Numbered from the stretch's first letter, positions 1-7,274 are shown. The stretch is DNA of 8,652 nt from CAZIPZ01 sp964541075 (GCA_964541075.1 CAZIPZ010000176.1:1-8652), one strand, 5' to 3'. Notes: generated by a model not told the origin, from the sequence alone. Made by a program: numbers and translations.

Positions 1-505
1 ATTCGCGCCGTTGCTGATCGTCCAGGCCGTGCTGAATAACGCCGACGCTCAACCCCATGAATTTGTACAAGCGGCCCATCCATTCCGAGTCGCGCCGCGC
101 CAGGTAGTCGTTCACCGTGACGACGTGGACGCCCTTGCCCTCGAGTGCGTTCAGATACGCTGGCAAAGTCGCCACAAGAGTCTTGCCCTCTCCGGTCTTC
201 ATTTCAGAGATCTTTCCTTGATGCAGAACGTATCCGCCGATGAGCTGAACATCAAAATGCCGCATTCCCAAAACGCGTTTGCCGGCTTCGCGAACTACCG
301 CGAAGGCTTCCGGAAGGATATCGTCCAGCGCCGCGCCATTAGCGACTCGTTGCTTTAGCTCAGGCGTTTTACCTTTGAGTTGTTCGTCTGAAAGGGAGGA
401 AATTCTAGGCTCTAGAGCATTGATGGACTCAACGATCGGTTGGATCTTTTTAATTTCTCTGTCGTTATTGCTTCCCAGGAACTTCTTAACAATGCTATCG
501 AGCAT
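1..505 (-). CDS. secA: SecA preprotein translocase ATPase, N-terminal part (runs off the left edge)
   Basis: Reading the minus strand from the ATG at 505 gives an open frame of 168 codons to the window edge with no stop. It matches the N-terminus of SecA, the motor ATPase that drives preproteins through SecYEG at the inner membrane. The helical start (MLDSIVKKFLGS) is followed by the Q-motif region (GMRHFDVQLIGG, residues 80-91), the Walker A element MKTGEGKT (102-109), and VNDYLARRDSEWM (131-143) in the first nucleotide-binding fold. A full SecA is usually 800-1000 residues, so about four fifths lies outside the window. The ATG has no clear Shine-Dalgarno sequence, but a TACACT hexamer ends five bases upstream of it, so the message may be leaderless. 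The gene lies downstream of the M23 peptidase gene on the same strand, with about 90 bp between them. The identification is near certain; the start is well supported because SecA proteins usually begin this way. Confidence 0.97.
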   Translation of the reverse strand, partial: MLDSIVKKFLGSNNDREIKKIQPIVESINALEPRISSLSDEQLKGKTPELKQRVANGAALDDILPEAFAVVREAGKRVLGMRHFDVQLIGGYVLHQGKISEMKTGEGKTLVATLPAYLNALEGKGVHVVTVNDYLARRDSEWMGRLYKFMGLSVGVIQHGLDDQQRRE

Positions 506-510
506 AGATG

Positions 511-516
511 AGTGTA
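511..516 (-). promoter_or_regulatory. Possible -10 element just upstream of secA
   Basis: On the minus strand the hexamer TACACT (4 of 6 matches to TATAAT) ends five bases before the secA ATG. A weak -35 candidate (TTGTGC) lies 18 bases further upstream. Transcription from here would begin at or very near the ATG, which would explain the missing Shine-Dalgarno sequence. This is inference from position and short matches only; secA could instead be read through from the M23 gene. Confidence 0.3.
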
Positions 517-548
517 ACGGGAAAAAGGCGGGAGGCACAAGGGCCACA

Positions 549-585
549 AGGCTTTAAGCCTGTTGGAGCGGCGACTTCACGCCGC
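549..585. repeat. REP-like double hairpin between the M23 gene and secA
   Basis: Two adjacent inverted repeats fill this gap. The first is the perfect palindrome AGGCTT-T-AAGCCT (549-561). The second is a GC hairpin with stem GCGGCG/CGCCGC (568-573 with 580-585) and loop ACTTCA. Neither is followed by a run of T on the minus strand, so a simple intrinsic terminator is unlikely, although the structure could protect the 3' end of the M23 message or weaken read-through into secA. The arrangement resembles dispersed extragenic palindromic repeats, but only one copy is visible here. Confidence 0.5.
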
Positions 586-594
586 CCCAGCGCC

Positions 595-1491
595 TTAGCG
601 AGGTACGTAATTGAGAGGATTAACCGGACGATCGTCGAGGCGCACTTCATAATGAAGATGCGGCGCTGTTGTTCGGCCTGTGCTTCCAACATAGCCGATG
701 ATGTCGCCTTTTTGCACCTTCTGTCCGGGACGAGCTTGGAACCGAGACAAATGGCCGAGACGAGTCGTGAATCCATTTCCGTGATTGAGGACGACGAGAT
801 TTCCGTATGCCGCTTGACGGCGGGCCAACATAACCAAACCGTCCGCTGGGGCGCGAACAGGGGTTCCGTACAAGCCCGCGATATCGATGCCGAAATGCAT
901 TTCCGCATCACCATCGAAGGGATCCGGACGGCTTCCGTAGTGACTCGTCACTCTTCCTTGAAGAGGCCATATGGTCGGAGTGATCCGCAGAATCGCTGCT
1001 CTTCGTTCGACAATGTTTTCGAGCACCTTCATCTGCGTTTCGAGCTCATAGGTCCGGTCTTTCAATCCATCCAGGCCCGCCCGAAGATCACGGGGTTTCA
1101 TCAGGTCCGCGGTGGAATAATTGACCTTCGATCCACCGATTCCGCCGACGTTCAGTTTGGCGTATCGTTTGTTCCAGGCGTCGTTCTCAATCAGGGTGGT
1201 AAGTTTTTCGGAGAGGGTTTCTAGCGCGCTCAACTTCGAGTTGAGTTTGTCAGTCGAAAGCTCCAGATTTTTCTTCTGGATTTTGAGGTCGGTATTTTCT
1301 TCTTTGAGACGGATGTAGTCTGACGTCATGAAAGCCATTTTTGTGTAGCTAAAGCCCAAGCCAACGGCTACAAAAAATGAAATAACGCCTATGGACGCTA
1401 ATAGATATACCAATTGGACCGGAATTCGAACCTTGTGGAGGCGTGAACTCGCGTTCGGAACAATAATAAAGGTATAGAAGCTCTTGGCCAT
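595..1491 (-). CDS. Membrane-anchored M23 (LytM-type) metallopeptidase
   Basis: This 298-residue protein is a predicted peptidoglycan endopeptidase or LytM regulator facing the periplasm. A short basic cytoplasmic tail leads into one membrane helix (about residues 26-49). A heptad-like coiled coil follows (about 57-105, rich in K, E and L), then a linker, then an M23 domain from about 175 to the end. The zinc and catalytic residues are all present: H199 and D203 in HFGID, H247 in GHLS, and H278 and H280 in HLHYEV. It is therefore probably an active enzyme rather than a degenerate EnvC/NlpD-type activator. A GGAG Shine-Dalgarno sequence (complement of 1498-1501) sits seven bases before the ATG, which supports this start. 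It is upstream of secA on the same strand. The coiled coil plus LytM layout is typical of septal or elongation-associated wall hydrolases, but the substrate bond cannot be read from sequence. Confidence 0.93.
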   Translation of the reverse strand: MAKSFYTFIIVPNASSRLHKVRIPVQLVYLLASIGVISFFVAVGLGFSYTKMAFMTSDYIRLKEENTDLKIQKKNLELSTDKLNSKLSALETLSEKLTTLIENDAWNKRYAKLNVGGIGGSKVNYSTADLMKPRDLRAGLDGLKDRTYELETQMKVLENIVERRAAILRITPTIWPLQGRVTSHYGSRPDPFDGDAEMHFGIDIAGLYGTPVRAPADGLVMLARRQAAYGNLVVLNHGNGFTTRLGHLSRFQARPGQKVQKGDIIGYVGSTGRTTAPHLHYEVRLDDRPVNPLNYVPR

Positions 1492-1538
1492 TCGTTACTC
1501 CAGTATTGAGTTTCCCGAGAGGGCCAAAGTCCCAGATG

Positions 1539-1566
1539 ATTCTACTTATATTTATTTGATTTACAA
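1539..1566 (-). promoter_or_regulatory. Candidate sigma70-type promoter for the M23 gene
   Basis: On the minus strand TTGTAA (complement of 1561-1566, 4 of 6 matches to the -35 consensus) is followed after 16 bases by TAGAAT (complement of 1539-1544, 5 of 6 matches to the -10 consensus). The spacer is AT-rich in an otherwise GC-rich region. Transcription would start near 1532 and give a leader of roughly 40 bases that includes the GGAG ribosome site. The placement in a divergent intergenic region supports it, but the match is by eye. I could not pick a convincing plus-strand promoter for the DUF3810 gene in the same gap. Confidence 0.4.
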
Positions 1567-1614
1567 GGACTTATTGGCGAAGCGTACTTTAAACTGACGC
1601 GCGGATCGTAACAA

Positions 1615-2676
1615 ATGGCCCATCGCACGGTCAAGCAAAAATTAGGACTTCTTAATAATTCCAGGGGTCGGGTAAGGCGCCATTATACCTGGATCCTAAT
1701 CTTTTGTGCGCTACTAACTTTCATATTGTCGTGGCTTGCCGTCTTCCCTGCAGACCTGGTTGAGCGGTGGTATTCACGTGGTTTGTTTCCGAAAATCTCC
1801 TACGTGGCAGGTCGTTTCGCTGACGCAGCGCCGTTTTCCTGGCTGGACGCTGCCATAATCTTTGGAGTGGTTTTCTTCGCAGCTGCGCTTTGGAAATCGC
1901 GACTGCGAGTTTTTGGGTCCGCCGTTGCCGTAGCGTATCTCGTCTTCTTTTGGACTTGGGGGCTCAACTATCATCGCGTTCCTTTAGCCTCGAAAATTCC
2001 GTTCGATGGAGATCGAATCTCGCCTCAGGACATGGCTCAATTTGCACGAGTCGCAGCTGGCGAACTCAACCGCATACACGATTTGGTTGCGCAGAATTCC
2101 TTTGATCGCGCGGAAATCGGCGGATTGACATCAAGGCGAGTCGAGCGCGTTGTGGCGGTGGTGGACGGACAGCAGTGGTGCTCCGCTAGCAGGATAAAGC
2201 GATCCTTCTTCTCGAATACCTGGTTTCGTCTTGCTGGAGTCGATGGTCTCTTCAATCCTTTTGGCCATGAGCCAATTCTCAACACAAGCCTGCTCCCAAT
2301 CGAACAGCCGTTTGTGATCGCCCACGAACTAGCGCATGTCCGCGGTTATCCCGACGAGGGAGATGCGAATTTCATTGCTGCGCTTGCCACTATCCTGTCT
2401 GACGATCCGGCTATCCAGTACAGCGGTTGGCTGCACCTATGGCTTTATGTTCGCAATCCGGAAGTGGACTCACTTCTCAATGACGAACCACGAAGTGACT
2501 TAAGGAAAATGGCTGAACGCGTGAGAAGCGAAAGAGTGGAGTGGATTAGCAACCTTCAAGCCGTGATTCTCGATTGGTACCTGAAAGCGAATAGCGTACA
2601 GGAGGGCGTTCGGAGCTATTCCAGAATTGCTGTGCTGGCTGTTGGCACGCAGGAGCACTGGGAGCGTTTTCGTTGA
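1615..2676 (+). CDS. DUF3810-type membrane zinc metalloprotease homologue
   Basis: This 353-residue protein has three N-terminal membrane helices (about residues 25-45, 77-93 and 100-116), then the motif WGLNYHR (115-121), then a soluble domain. That domain carries a zinc-protease HExxH motif, HELAH, at 237-241, with E248 in GYPDEGDANF as the likely third ligand. These features in this order fit the DUF3810 family, whose members are predicted zincin-like proteins of unknown substrate. I assign the family by motif recognition. No strong Shine-Dalgarno sequence precedes the ATG; the best is GCGGA at 1601-1605. The gene is divergent from the M23 gene and converges on the TPR-Omp85 gene with 29 bp between stops, so it is probably transcribed alone. 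An envelope quality-control or processing role would fit the neighbours but is only inferred. Confidence 0.8.
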   Translation: MAHRTVKQKLGLLNNSRGRVRRHYTWILIFCALLTFILSWLAVFPADLVERWYSRGLFPKISYVAGRFADAAPFSWLDAAIIFGVVFFAAALWKSRLRVFGSAVAVAYLVFFWTWGLNYHRVPLASKIPFDGDRISPQDMAQFARVAAGELNRIHDLVAQNSFDRAEIGGLTSRRVERVVAVVDGQQWCSASRIKRSFFSNTWFRLAGVDGLFNPFGHEPILNTSLLPIEQPFVIAHELAHVRGYPDEGDANFIAALATILSDDPAIQYSGWLHLWLYVRNPEVDSLLNDEPRSDLRKMAERVRSERVEWISNLQAVILDWYLKANSVQEGVRSYSRIAVLAVGTQEHWERFR

Positions 2677-2705
2677 CCTGCTTGCTTTCGCGGCTGGCAG
2701 CGCTA

Positions 2706-4376
2706 TTAGAATCTCCTTTCGACGTATCCAGTTATTGCCCCGGAACCGTCGCGCAAGGATTGGCCGAAAACGACGTGGAATGAGCTCGCCGGCATTTGGA
2801 GTTTCAAGCCGGCGCCGATGTCGACCCAGAGTTTTCCCTGTTCGAAGGTCCGTGAACGATCAAACGTTTTCGCAGCGTCTACGAATACTTCCCACTTCAC
2901 CATGAGGAAGGGAATGTTCATGGTGTTGAATAATGGCAGCACGGTAATTAGGCGTTCAATGCTGGCATTGGTCAGCACGAAGTCGGTTCCCATTGGAGAA
3001 CGACCGTAGGCGCCATCCTTGAATGCAGCGTGACCCCGCAGGAGATTCTCGGAATACGTGTCGACGCCGAGCACGAAGTATTCTTCCAAGGGTAGTTCGC
3101 CACGCGATGTGCCGCCCTTCAGTCTCCATTCCAAAAAAGTTTGCGAAGACCGCGAGACTTCCCACCGGTTTGCAAAACTCGCCGTTCCTCCGCTGTAATT
3201 CAGTTTTCCGAGAATTGAACGGCGAGCCAGGAATCCGCCAACATCGAGTCGGGTTTGAAGACGGCTGTCTGCCAGACGAATTGTCGTCTGTAGAGTCCAC
3301 TTTGCGCTGTCCCGGTCGGTGATGAAAGCAGGCGCCTGACGGGGGCGTGCTCGATTGGTGTACTCAATGCCCGCTGCAAGTTCGAAACGATGGTGCGGAA
3401 TGCTTTTCAATCTCAAGAGAAGGGAATTGGCCTTATACCGAAATCCTGGGTCTTCTGACGTTCCCGTACGGGTGATGGAGCTTAGATCCCACTTTTCGTC
3501 ACGCCATTGATCCCCAAGATCCAGGAAAAGCAAACCAGGCAAAGGAAGCGGAATTTTGAGGCGTCCCGCTGCACGTTTTCGATTCGGATCCCAACGGTAT
3601 TGGGCGCTGAAGTTCATCCCGCTGTTTCGGATATCCGAAAGATCAAAATACGAAGTACGAATAGGCGCGCCCTTCAGCAAACCGAACACGAGATCACTGC
3701 CGCCATTGGTTTTTGCTGAAGTGCGGACGATCGCGTTGTAGTGGTTTGGAAGGGGAGTGGGTTCGATTTCCAGACCAGTGTTCGCGAAGTTGCCGGTCTC
3801 CCACAACCGGAGCTCCGTGGTCCTCCAGGCGCTGTATTCGAGAACGCCTGCGGGATGAAAGGCTAACGCCCGGCGCACCGTCCAAGACCCGAAGGTGAGA
3901 TAGTAGTTGTGAAGAATATCGTCGATTATGGGCCGGCCGGTTCTGTTCCAGGCGCGCAAGGCTGCTTGCACCCGTCCTTCGGACATATCGATGGTTGCCA
4001 GGAGATCCGATGCATATGCGTTTTCCGGATCTACTGAGAGCGCATGCCTCAACGCGGATCGCGCTTCATCCGGGTTGTTTCTGGCAAGGTGGATGCCGGC
4101 AAGCTCGTTATAAAAGCGAGGGTCATCCCTATATTGTTCGCCGGCCTCCCGGAGAATCTGCTCGGCCCTTTGAAATTCCTTCATATGGGCGTATGCGATG
4201 CCCAGGTATAGGCGAGCGTCAGGCGTTGGGTTTGTCGCCAGTTCGGCATTCAGCAGATTGACGGCCCGAACGTATTCTCCGCGGTCGATCGCTTCCCGGG
4301 CCGCGTCGACCTGACCAAACGACAGCACGGCGATCCAAAGAACGGCAAGGGCGGCCGAAAATGACTTCGCGAGCAT
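2706..4376 (-). CDS. Exported TPR protein with POTRA-like segment and Omp85-like outer-membrane barrel
   Basis: This 556-residue protein begins with a signal peptide (about residues 1-25, cut near QVDA). Three to four TPR-like helix pairs follow (about 26-145), for example PRFYNELAGIHLARNNPDEA at 86-105. Residues about 165-222 read like a single POTRA domain, with the pattern VRRALAFHPAGVL...ELRLWETGNF...LEIEPTP. The rest is rich in alternating beta-strand pattern and resembles the Omp85 (BamA/TamA/FhaC) surface-antigen barrel. It contains LLRGH (446-450) where the family has its conserved (V)RGY/F loop motif, strand FVLTNASIERLI (466-477), and a terminal phenylalanine in VERRF as in BAM substrates. 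Omp85 proteins insert or secrete proteins at the outer membrane; TPRs bind partners. The ATG has no Shine-Dalgarno sequence, but a -10-like element ends nine bases upstream. A TPR-barrel exopolysaccharide exporter of the PgaA/BcsC type is the main alternative; the POTRA-like segment argues against it. Confidence 0.75.
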   Translation of the reverse strand: MLAKSFSAALAVLWIAVLSFGQVDAAREAIDRGEYVRAVNLLNAELATNPTPDARLYLGIAYAHMKEFQRAEQILREAGEQYRDDPRFYNELAGIHLARNNPDEARSALRHALSVDPENAYASDLLATIDMSEGRVQAALRAWNRTGRPIIDDILHNYYLTFGSWTVRRALAFHPAGVLEYSAWRTTELRLWETGNFANTGLEIEPTPLPNHYNAIVRTSAKTNGGSDLVFGLLKGAPIRTSYFDLSDIRNSGMNFSAQYRWDPNRKRAAGRLKIPLPLPGLLFLDLGDQWRDEKWDLSSITRTGTSEDPGFRYKANSLLLRLKSIPHHRFELAAGIEYTNRARPRQAPAFITDRDSAKWTLQTTIRLADSRLQTRLDVGGFLARRSILGKLNYSGGTASFANRWEVSRSSQTFLEWRLKGGTSRGELPLEEYFVLGVDTYSENLLRGHAAFKDGAYGRSPMGTDFVLTNASIERLITVLPLFNTMNIPFLMVKWEVFVDAAKTFDRSRTFEQGKLWVDIGAGLKLQMPASSFHVVFGQSLRDGSGAITGYVERRF

Positions 4377-4385
4377 TACGGCTGG

Positions 4386-4393
4386 ATTATAAT
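4386..4393. promoter_or_regulatory. Palindromic -10 box shared by two divergent genes
   Basis: The 24 bases between the two opposite ATG codons (4376 on minus, 4401 on plus) contain ATTATAAT, a perfect palindrome that gives a consensus TATAAT on each strand. On the plus strand the hexamer (4388-4393) ends seven bases before the ATG at 4401. On the minus strand it (4391-4386) ends nine bases before the ATG at 4376. Transcription starting the usual six to eight bases downstream would give leaderless or nearly leaderless messages in both directions, and neither gene has a Shine-Dalgarno sequence. The -35 positions fall inside the opposing coding regions and are poor matches. Polymerase could probably occupy only one direction at a time. 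Confidence 0.5.
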
Positions 4394-4400
4394 TTTTCCC

Positions 4401-4928
4401 ATGAAAAAACTCGGAAGTTTTCTGTTGTTCTTTGCTCTAGCCGCTGCCCCCGCAATGGGCAGCGATCTCACCATATTTGGGGGGTTCCAGCGCCCGGAGA
4501 AGCTGTCGCTCCAGTCCGCGAGAGAAGCTGGATCGAGTTTCCGGTTCAATCCCAAGAGCTTTGGCGTGTTTGGAATTCGGTACAGCAAGGGAAGGGTTTT
4601 CGGTACTGAGCAGACGTTTGCGTACAGCCCGAATTTCATTGAGAGTGAGACGAAGGCAGTCATCTACAACAGCAATATCATTGTTCAGGTTCCGGCGCCT
4701 CGAGTGCATCCCTATGGGACCCTTGGTCTTGGCGGAGTTTTCATGGCCGGCAATGGAATTGGAGACTTCGGAAGCAAGTTTGCGGTCAATTACGGCGCAG
4801 GGATCAAGGCGATCGTTTCGGGGCCGTTCGGGCTCGGCGTGGATGTGCGCGGGTACACCATTCCAAAGATTCAGGGTAGCTCTCTGAATGTGCTCGAGGT
4901 GAGCCTTGGCGCCGTCTTCAACTTCTAA
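4401..4928 (+). CDS. Small outer-membrane beta-barrel protein
   Basis: This 175-residue protein has a clear signal peptide (MKKLGSFLLFFALAAAPAMG, cut near residue 20). The mature part is glycine- and aromatic-rich, with alternating hydrophobic strands, and ends in a phenylalanine (EVSLGAVFNF). That is the signature of proteins folded by the BAM machinery. Its size of about 155 mature residues fits an eight-stranded barrel of the OmpW/OmpX/OmpA-N kind. The segment VHPYGTLGLGGVFM (residues 101-114) resembles the PYxxxGxG strand pattern common in this superfamily. No specific function can be assigned. It is divergent from the TPR-Omp85 gene. Its last 23 bases overlap the next gene, so the two are translated from one message. 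Confidence 0.82.
   Translation: MKKLGSFLLFFALAAAPAMGSDLTIFGGFQRPEKLSLQSAREAGSSFRFNPKSFGVFGIRYSKGRVFGTEQTFAYSPNFIESETKAVIYNSNIIVQVPAPRVHPYGTLGLGGVFMAGNGIGDFGSKFAVNYGAGIKAIVSGPFGLGVDVRGYTIPKIQGSSLNVLEVSLGAVFNF
4896..4903 (+). promoter_or_regulatory. Ribosome binding site that supports a TTG start
   Basis: GAGGTGAG lies inside the end of the barrel gene, just before the TTG at 4906, with AGGTG four bases from it. An in-frame TGA at 4900-4902 rules out any earlier start for the downstream protein. The next in-frame ATG is 38 codons later and would remove the first membrane helix. TTG is therefore the best start, with translation coupled to the barrel gene. Confidence 0.6.
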
Positions 4929-7268
4929 GCCGCTCCCTTCGACCTATCTCGGCCTGTTCCTCACAACGCTGTCTTTGCTTCAGCTGGAGCTTTTTCTTAC
5001 GCGCATTTTCAGCGTCACGATGTGGTATCACTTCGCCTTCATGGCCATCTCTCTCGCCATGTTCGGCCTCGCAGCAGGAGCCGTTTTGGTAGAAGTGATG
5101 GCCAAGCGTGATGCACATTCGATGCTGGCCCGGCATGGCCTGATGTTCGCGCTAACCAGCGCTGCATCTTTCGCACTTCAGCTCTATATTCCGGTCAACC
5201 CGGAAGTCGAGGTCGCTTGGACGGCGCTCGCCTTTGCGATCATATCTGTCCCATTCGTTTTCGCGGGCATCGTCGTGTGTGTGGCTCTCACGCGGTTCCC
5301 GTCGCACACCGGTCGTCTATACGCCGCAGATTTGGCGGGATCGGCGGTAGGCTGTCTTCTAACGATTCCCATCCTTAATAGCATTCACGCGCCAAGCGCT
5401 GTAATACTCAATTCGGGGATTGCAGCGCTGGCCGCCGCCTGTTTTGCAAACAGAACGAGATCCCGGCTCCAGCGGATTGCCGTATGCCTTTGCTCGGTTC
5501 TGTTGATTGCCGCATTCACCAACCAGACAGCAAAGTTTGTCGATATTCAGTGGGTCAAAGGGGGGAGGAACTACGATGGATTGTATGAGAAATGGAATGC
5601 ATTCTCCCGCATTTTCGTGCAGGAAGCCGGCGAAGAACCCTTTGGGTGGGGAATGAGTCCTACCTACGAAACGGACCGGAAGATAGAGCAGCTGTACATG
5701 AATATCGATTCGGGCGCCGCCACGGTGATCACAAAGTTCAATGGCGACACCGGCCCTCTGGAGCACCTGAAATACGACGTGACGGCGCTGGCTCACTATT
5801 TGAGGACAGGGACATCGGTCCTTGTCATTGGCGTAGGTGGGGGGAGAGACATTTTGACATCACTGGTTTTCGGACAAGACCGTGTTGTCGGTGTCGAGAT
5901 CAATCCCGACATCATTCAGGTTCTATCGAGCCGTTTCGCGGATTACGCTGGCAATCTTCAAAGTATTCCGAAGGTCACCTTGGTGAACGACGAAGCGCGG
6001 AGTTACGTGGCGCGATCCAGCGAGCAGTATGGAATTATTCAAGCCTCGCTCATCGACACCTGGGCGGCGACTTCCGCCGGCGCCTATGTATTGACCGAAA
6101 ACGGCTTGTACACGAAAGAAGCGTGGGGCACCTTTCTTCGACACCTTACGTCCGACGGCATTTTGACGATGTCGCGTTGGTATTACGAGGCGCAGCCCGC
6201 CGAGACTCTCCGGTTGGCTGCGTTGGCCACGACTTCGCTTGCCCAACTCGGAGTCGAGGATCCCCGGTCCCACATCATGATCATTCGTAAGCAGGACAGC
6301 GGCGAAACTGGCCAGTACAGCGTGGCCACGATCCTGGTCTCCCGGCGACCGTTCACGCGCGCCGAGATCGATAGAATCGATGAGGTATCCAAATCGATGG
6401 AGTTTGTTCCGGTGCTGACGCCGCGATTCGCGGAACTACCGGAATTTGAGGATATTGCGACATACGGAAAATACGAAGAATTGATCCGACGGTATCCGCT
6501 TAACATTGAAGCTCCGACGGATGACAATCCGTTCTTCTTTCATATGTTGAGAGCAGCCGACCTGTTTCGCGCCTCAACGTATCAGGGGATGAATGACATC
6601 AATCTTAAAGCGGTGAAGGTTCTCGGGGCGGTGCTCGGAATGGTTGTCGCTTTGAGCGCTATGACGATTCTGGCCCCGCTGGCCTTAGGCAATCGGGTTC
6701 GCTCAAATCAGTCGTTGTATCTTTCGATTTACTTCGGTGCAATTGGACTCGCGTTCATGATGGTGGAAATCGGGCAGCTTGAGCGGTTGATCATCTTCCT
6801 TGGGCACCCCATATACGGATTAACCGTCGTCTTGTTCGTACTTCTGATTTCTTCCAGTATCGGCAGTTTCTATTTTTTGCAGATGGGTCGATGGATCTGG
6901 TTGCTGCCGCTGCTTCTCAGCGCATTCATCGGTTTGAGTCCGCTCCTAACCGGCGCCCTCGCAGGGTCTTCGACGCCGATCCGAATCATCATTTCCGCTT
7001 TACTTCTGTTTCCCCCCGGCTTCTTCATGGGAATGGCTTTCCCTCTTGGAATGAAACAGGCCAGCCATAGAGATGATGCGCCTACCGCTTGGTATTGGGG
7101 AATCAACGGAGCGTTCTCGGTGGTTTCATCAGTGCTGGCCGTCGTTGTCGCCGTATTTTGGGGCGTAACAGCCACTCTGCTCNNNNNNNNNNGGCATACC
7201 TGATCGCACTGTTGGCGCTCTCGGCTAGCAAAATACATGGAGACGGCGTGTCAATCGGCAACGACTAA
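4906..7268 (+). CDS. Polytopic membrane protein with spermidine-synthase-like domain (interrupted by an assembly gap)
   Basis: About seven membrane helices (residues about 14-204) precede a cytosolic Rossmann-type domain. Its motifs are VLVIGVGGGRD (305-315, nucleotide-cofactor loop), VEINPD (330-335, acidic residue), DEARSY (362-367) and DTWAATSAGAYVLTENGLYT (384-403). The conserved PTDDNPFFFH (537-546) leads into about seven more helices (569-755 and the tail). This is the architecture of fused MFS-like/spermidine-synthase-like proteins. Canonical SpeE has a DxxDP-type active site that I do not see here, so polyamine synthesis should not be assumed. The start is a TTG overlapping the barrel gene by 23 bases. 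Ten N at 7183-7192 break the frame: as written it would stop at 7201-7203. The bases after the gap encode AYLIALLALSASKIHGDGVS and four more residues in another frame, ending at TAA 7266-7268. I take that as the true C-terminus. The M28 gene starts six bases later. Confidence 0.85.
7183..7192. other. Assembly gap (10 N) inside the spermidine-synthase-like gene
   Basis: Ten consecutive N, probably a placeholder rather than a measured length. For the two flanking coding parts to join in one frame, the missing length must leave remainder 2 when divided by 3, for example 2, 5, 8 or 11 bases. Ten bases does not, so any automatic translation through the gap gives a false early stop. Confidence 0.95.
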
Positions 7269-7274
7269 CTGAGC

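Noticed and set aside
11..358. Plus-strand open frame of 115 codons at the left edge
   Set aside because: It lies opposite secA, whose minus-strand reading is unmistakable SecA.
568..585. GC hairpin as an intrinsic terminator for the M23 gene
   Set aside because: No run of T follows the stem on the minus strand; a short T run lies about 40 bases further on, too far away.
508..1224. Long plus-strand open frame of 238 codons
   Set aside because: It is antisense to the M23 peptidase gene, whose minus-strand product has complete zinc motifs; the plus-strand translation shows no recognisable domain.
1511..1524. Small CCC-GAGA-GGG hairpin in the M23 leader as a regulatory RNA
   Set aside because: A three-base stem is too short to support any riboswitch or attenuator claim.
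4376..4709. Minus-strand open frames opposite the small barrel gene
   Set aside because: The plus strand encodes a clear signal peptide and barrel; the minus-strand products look like shadows.
5592..6290. Plus-strand frame of 232 codons within the spermidine-synthase-like gene
   Set aside because: It is arginine- and histidine-rich, as expected for an out-of-frame reading of a GC-rich gene, and the overlapping frame carries all family motifs.
4906..7268. True frameshift or pseudogene in the spermidine-synthase-like gene
   Set aside because: The frame change coincides exactly with a run of ten N of arbitrary length, so it is best explained by the assembly gap.
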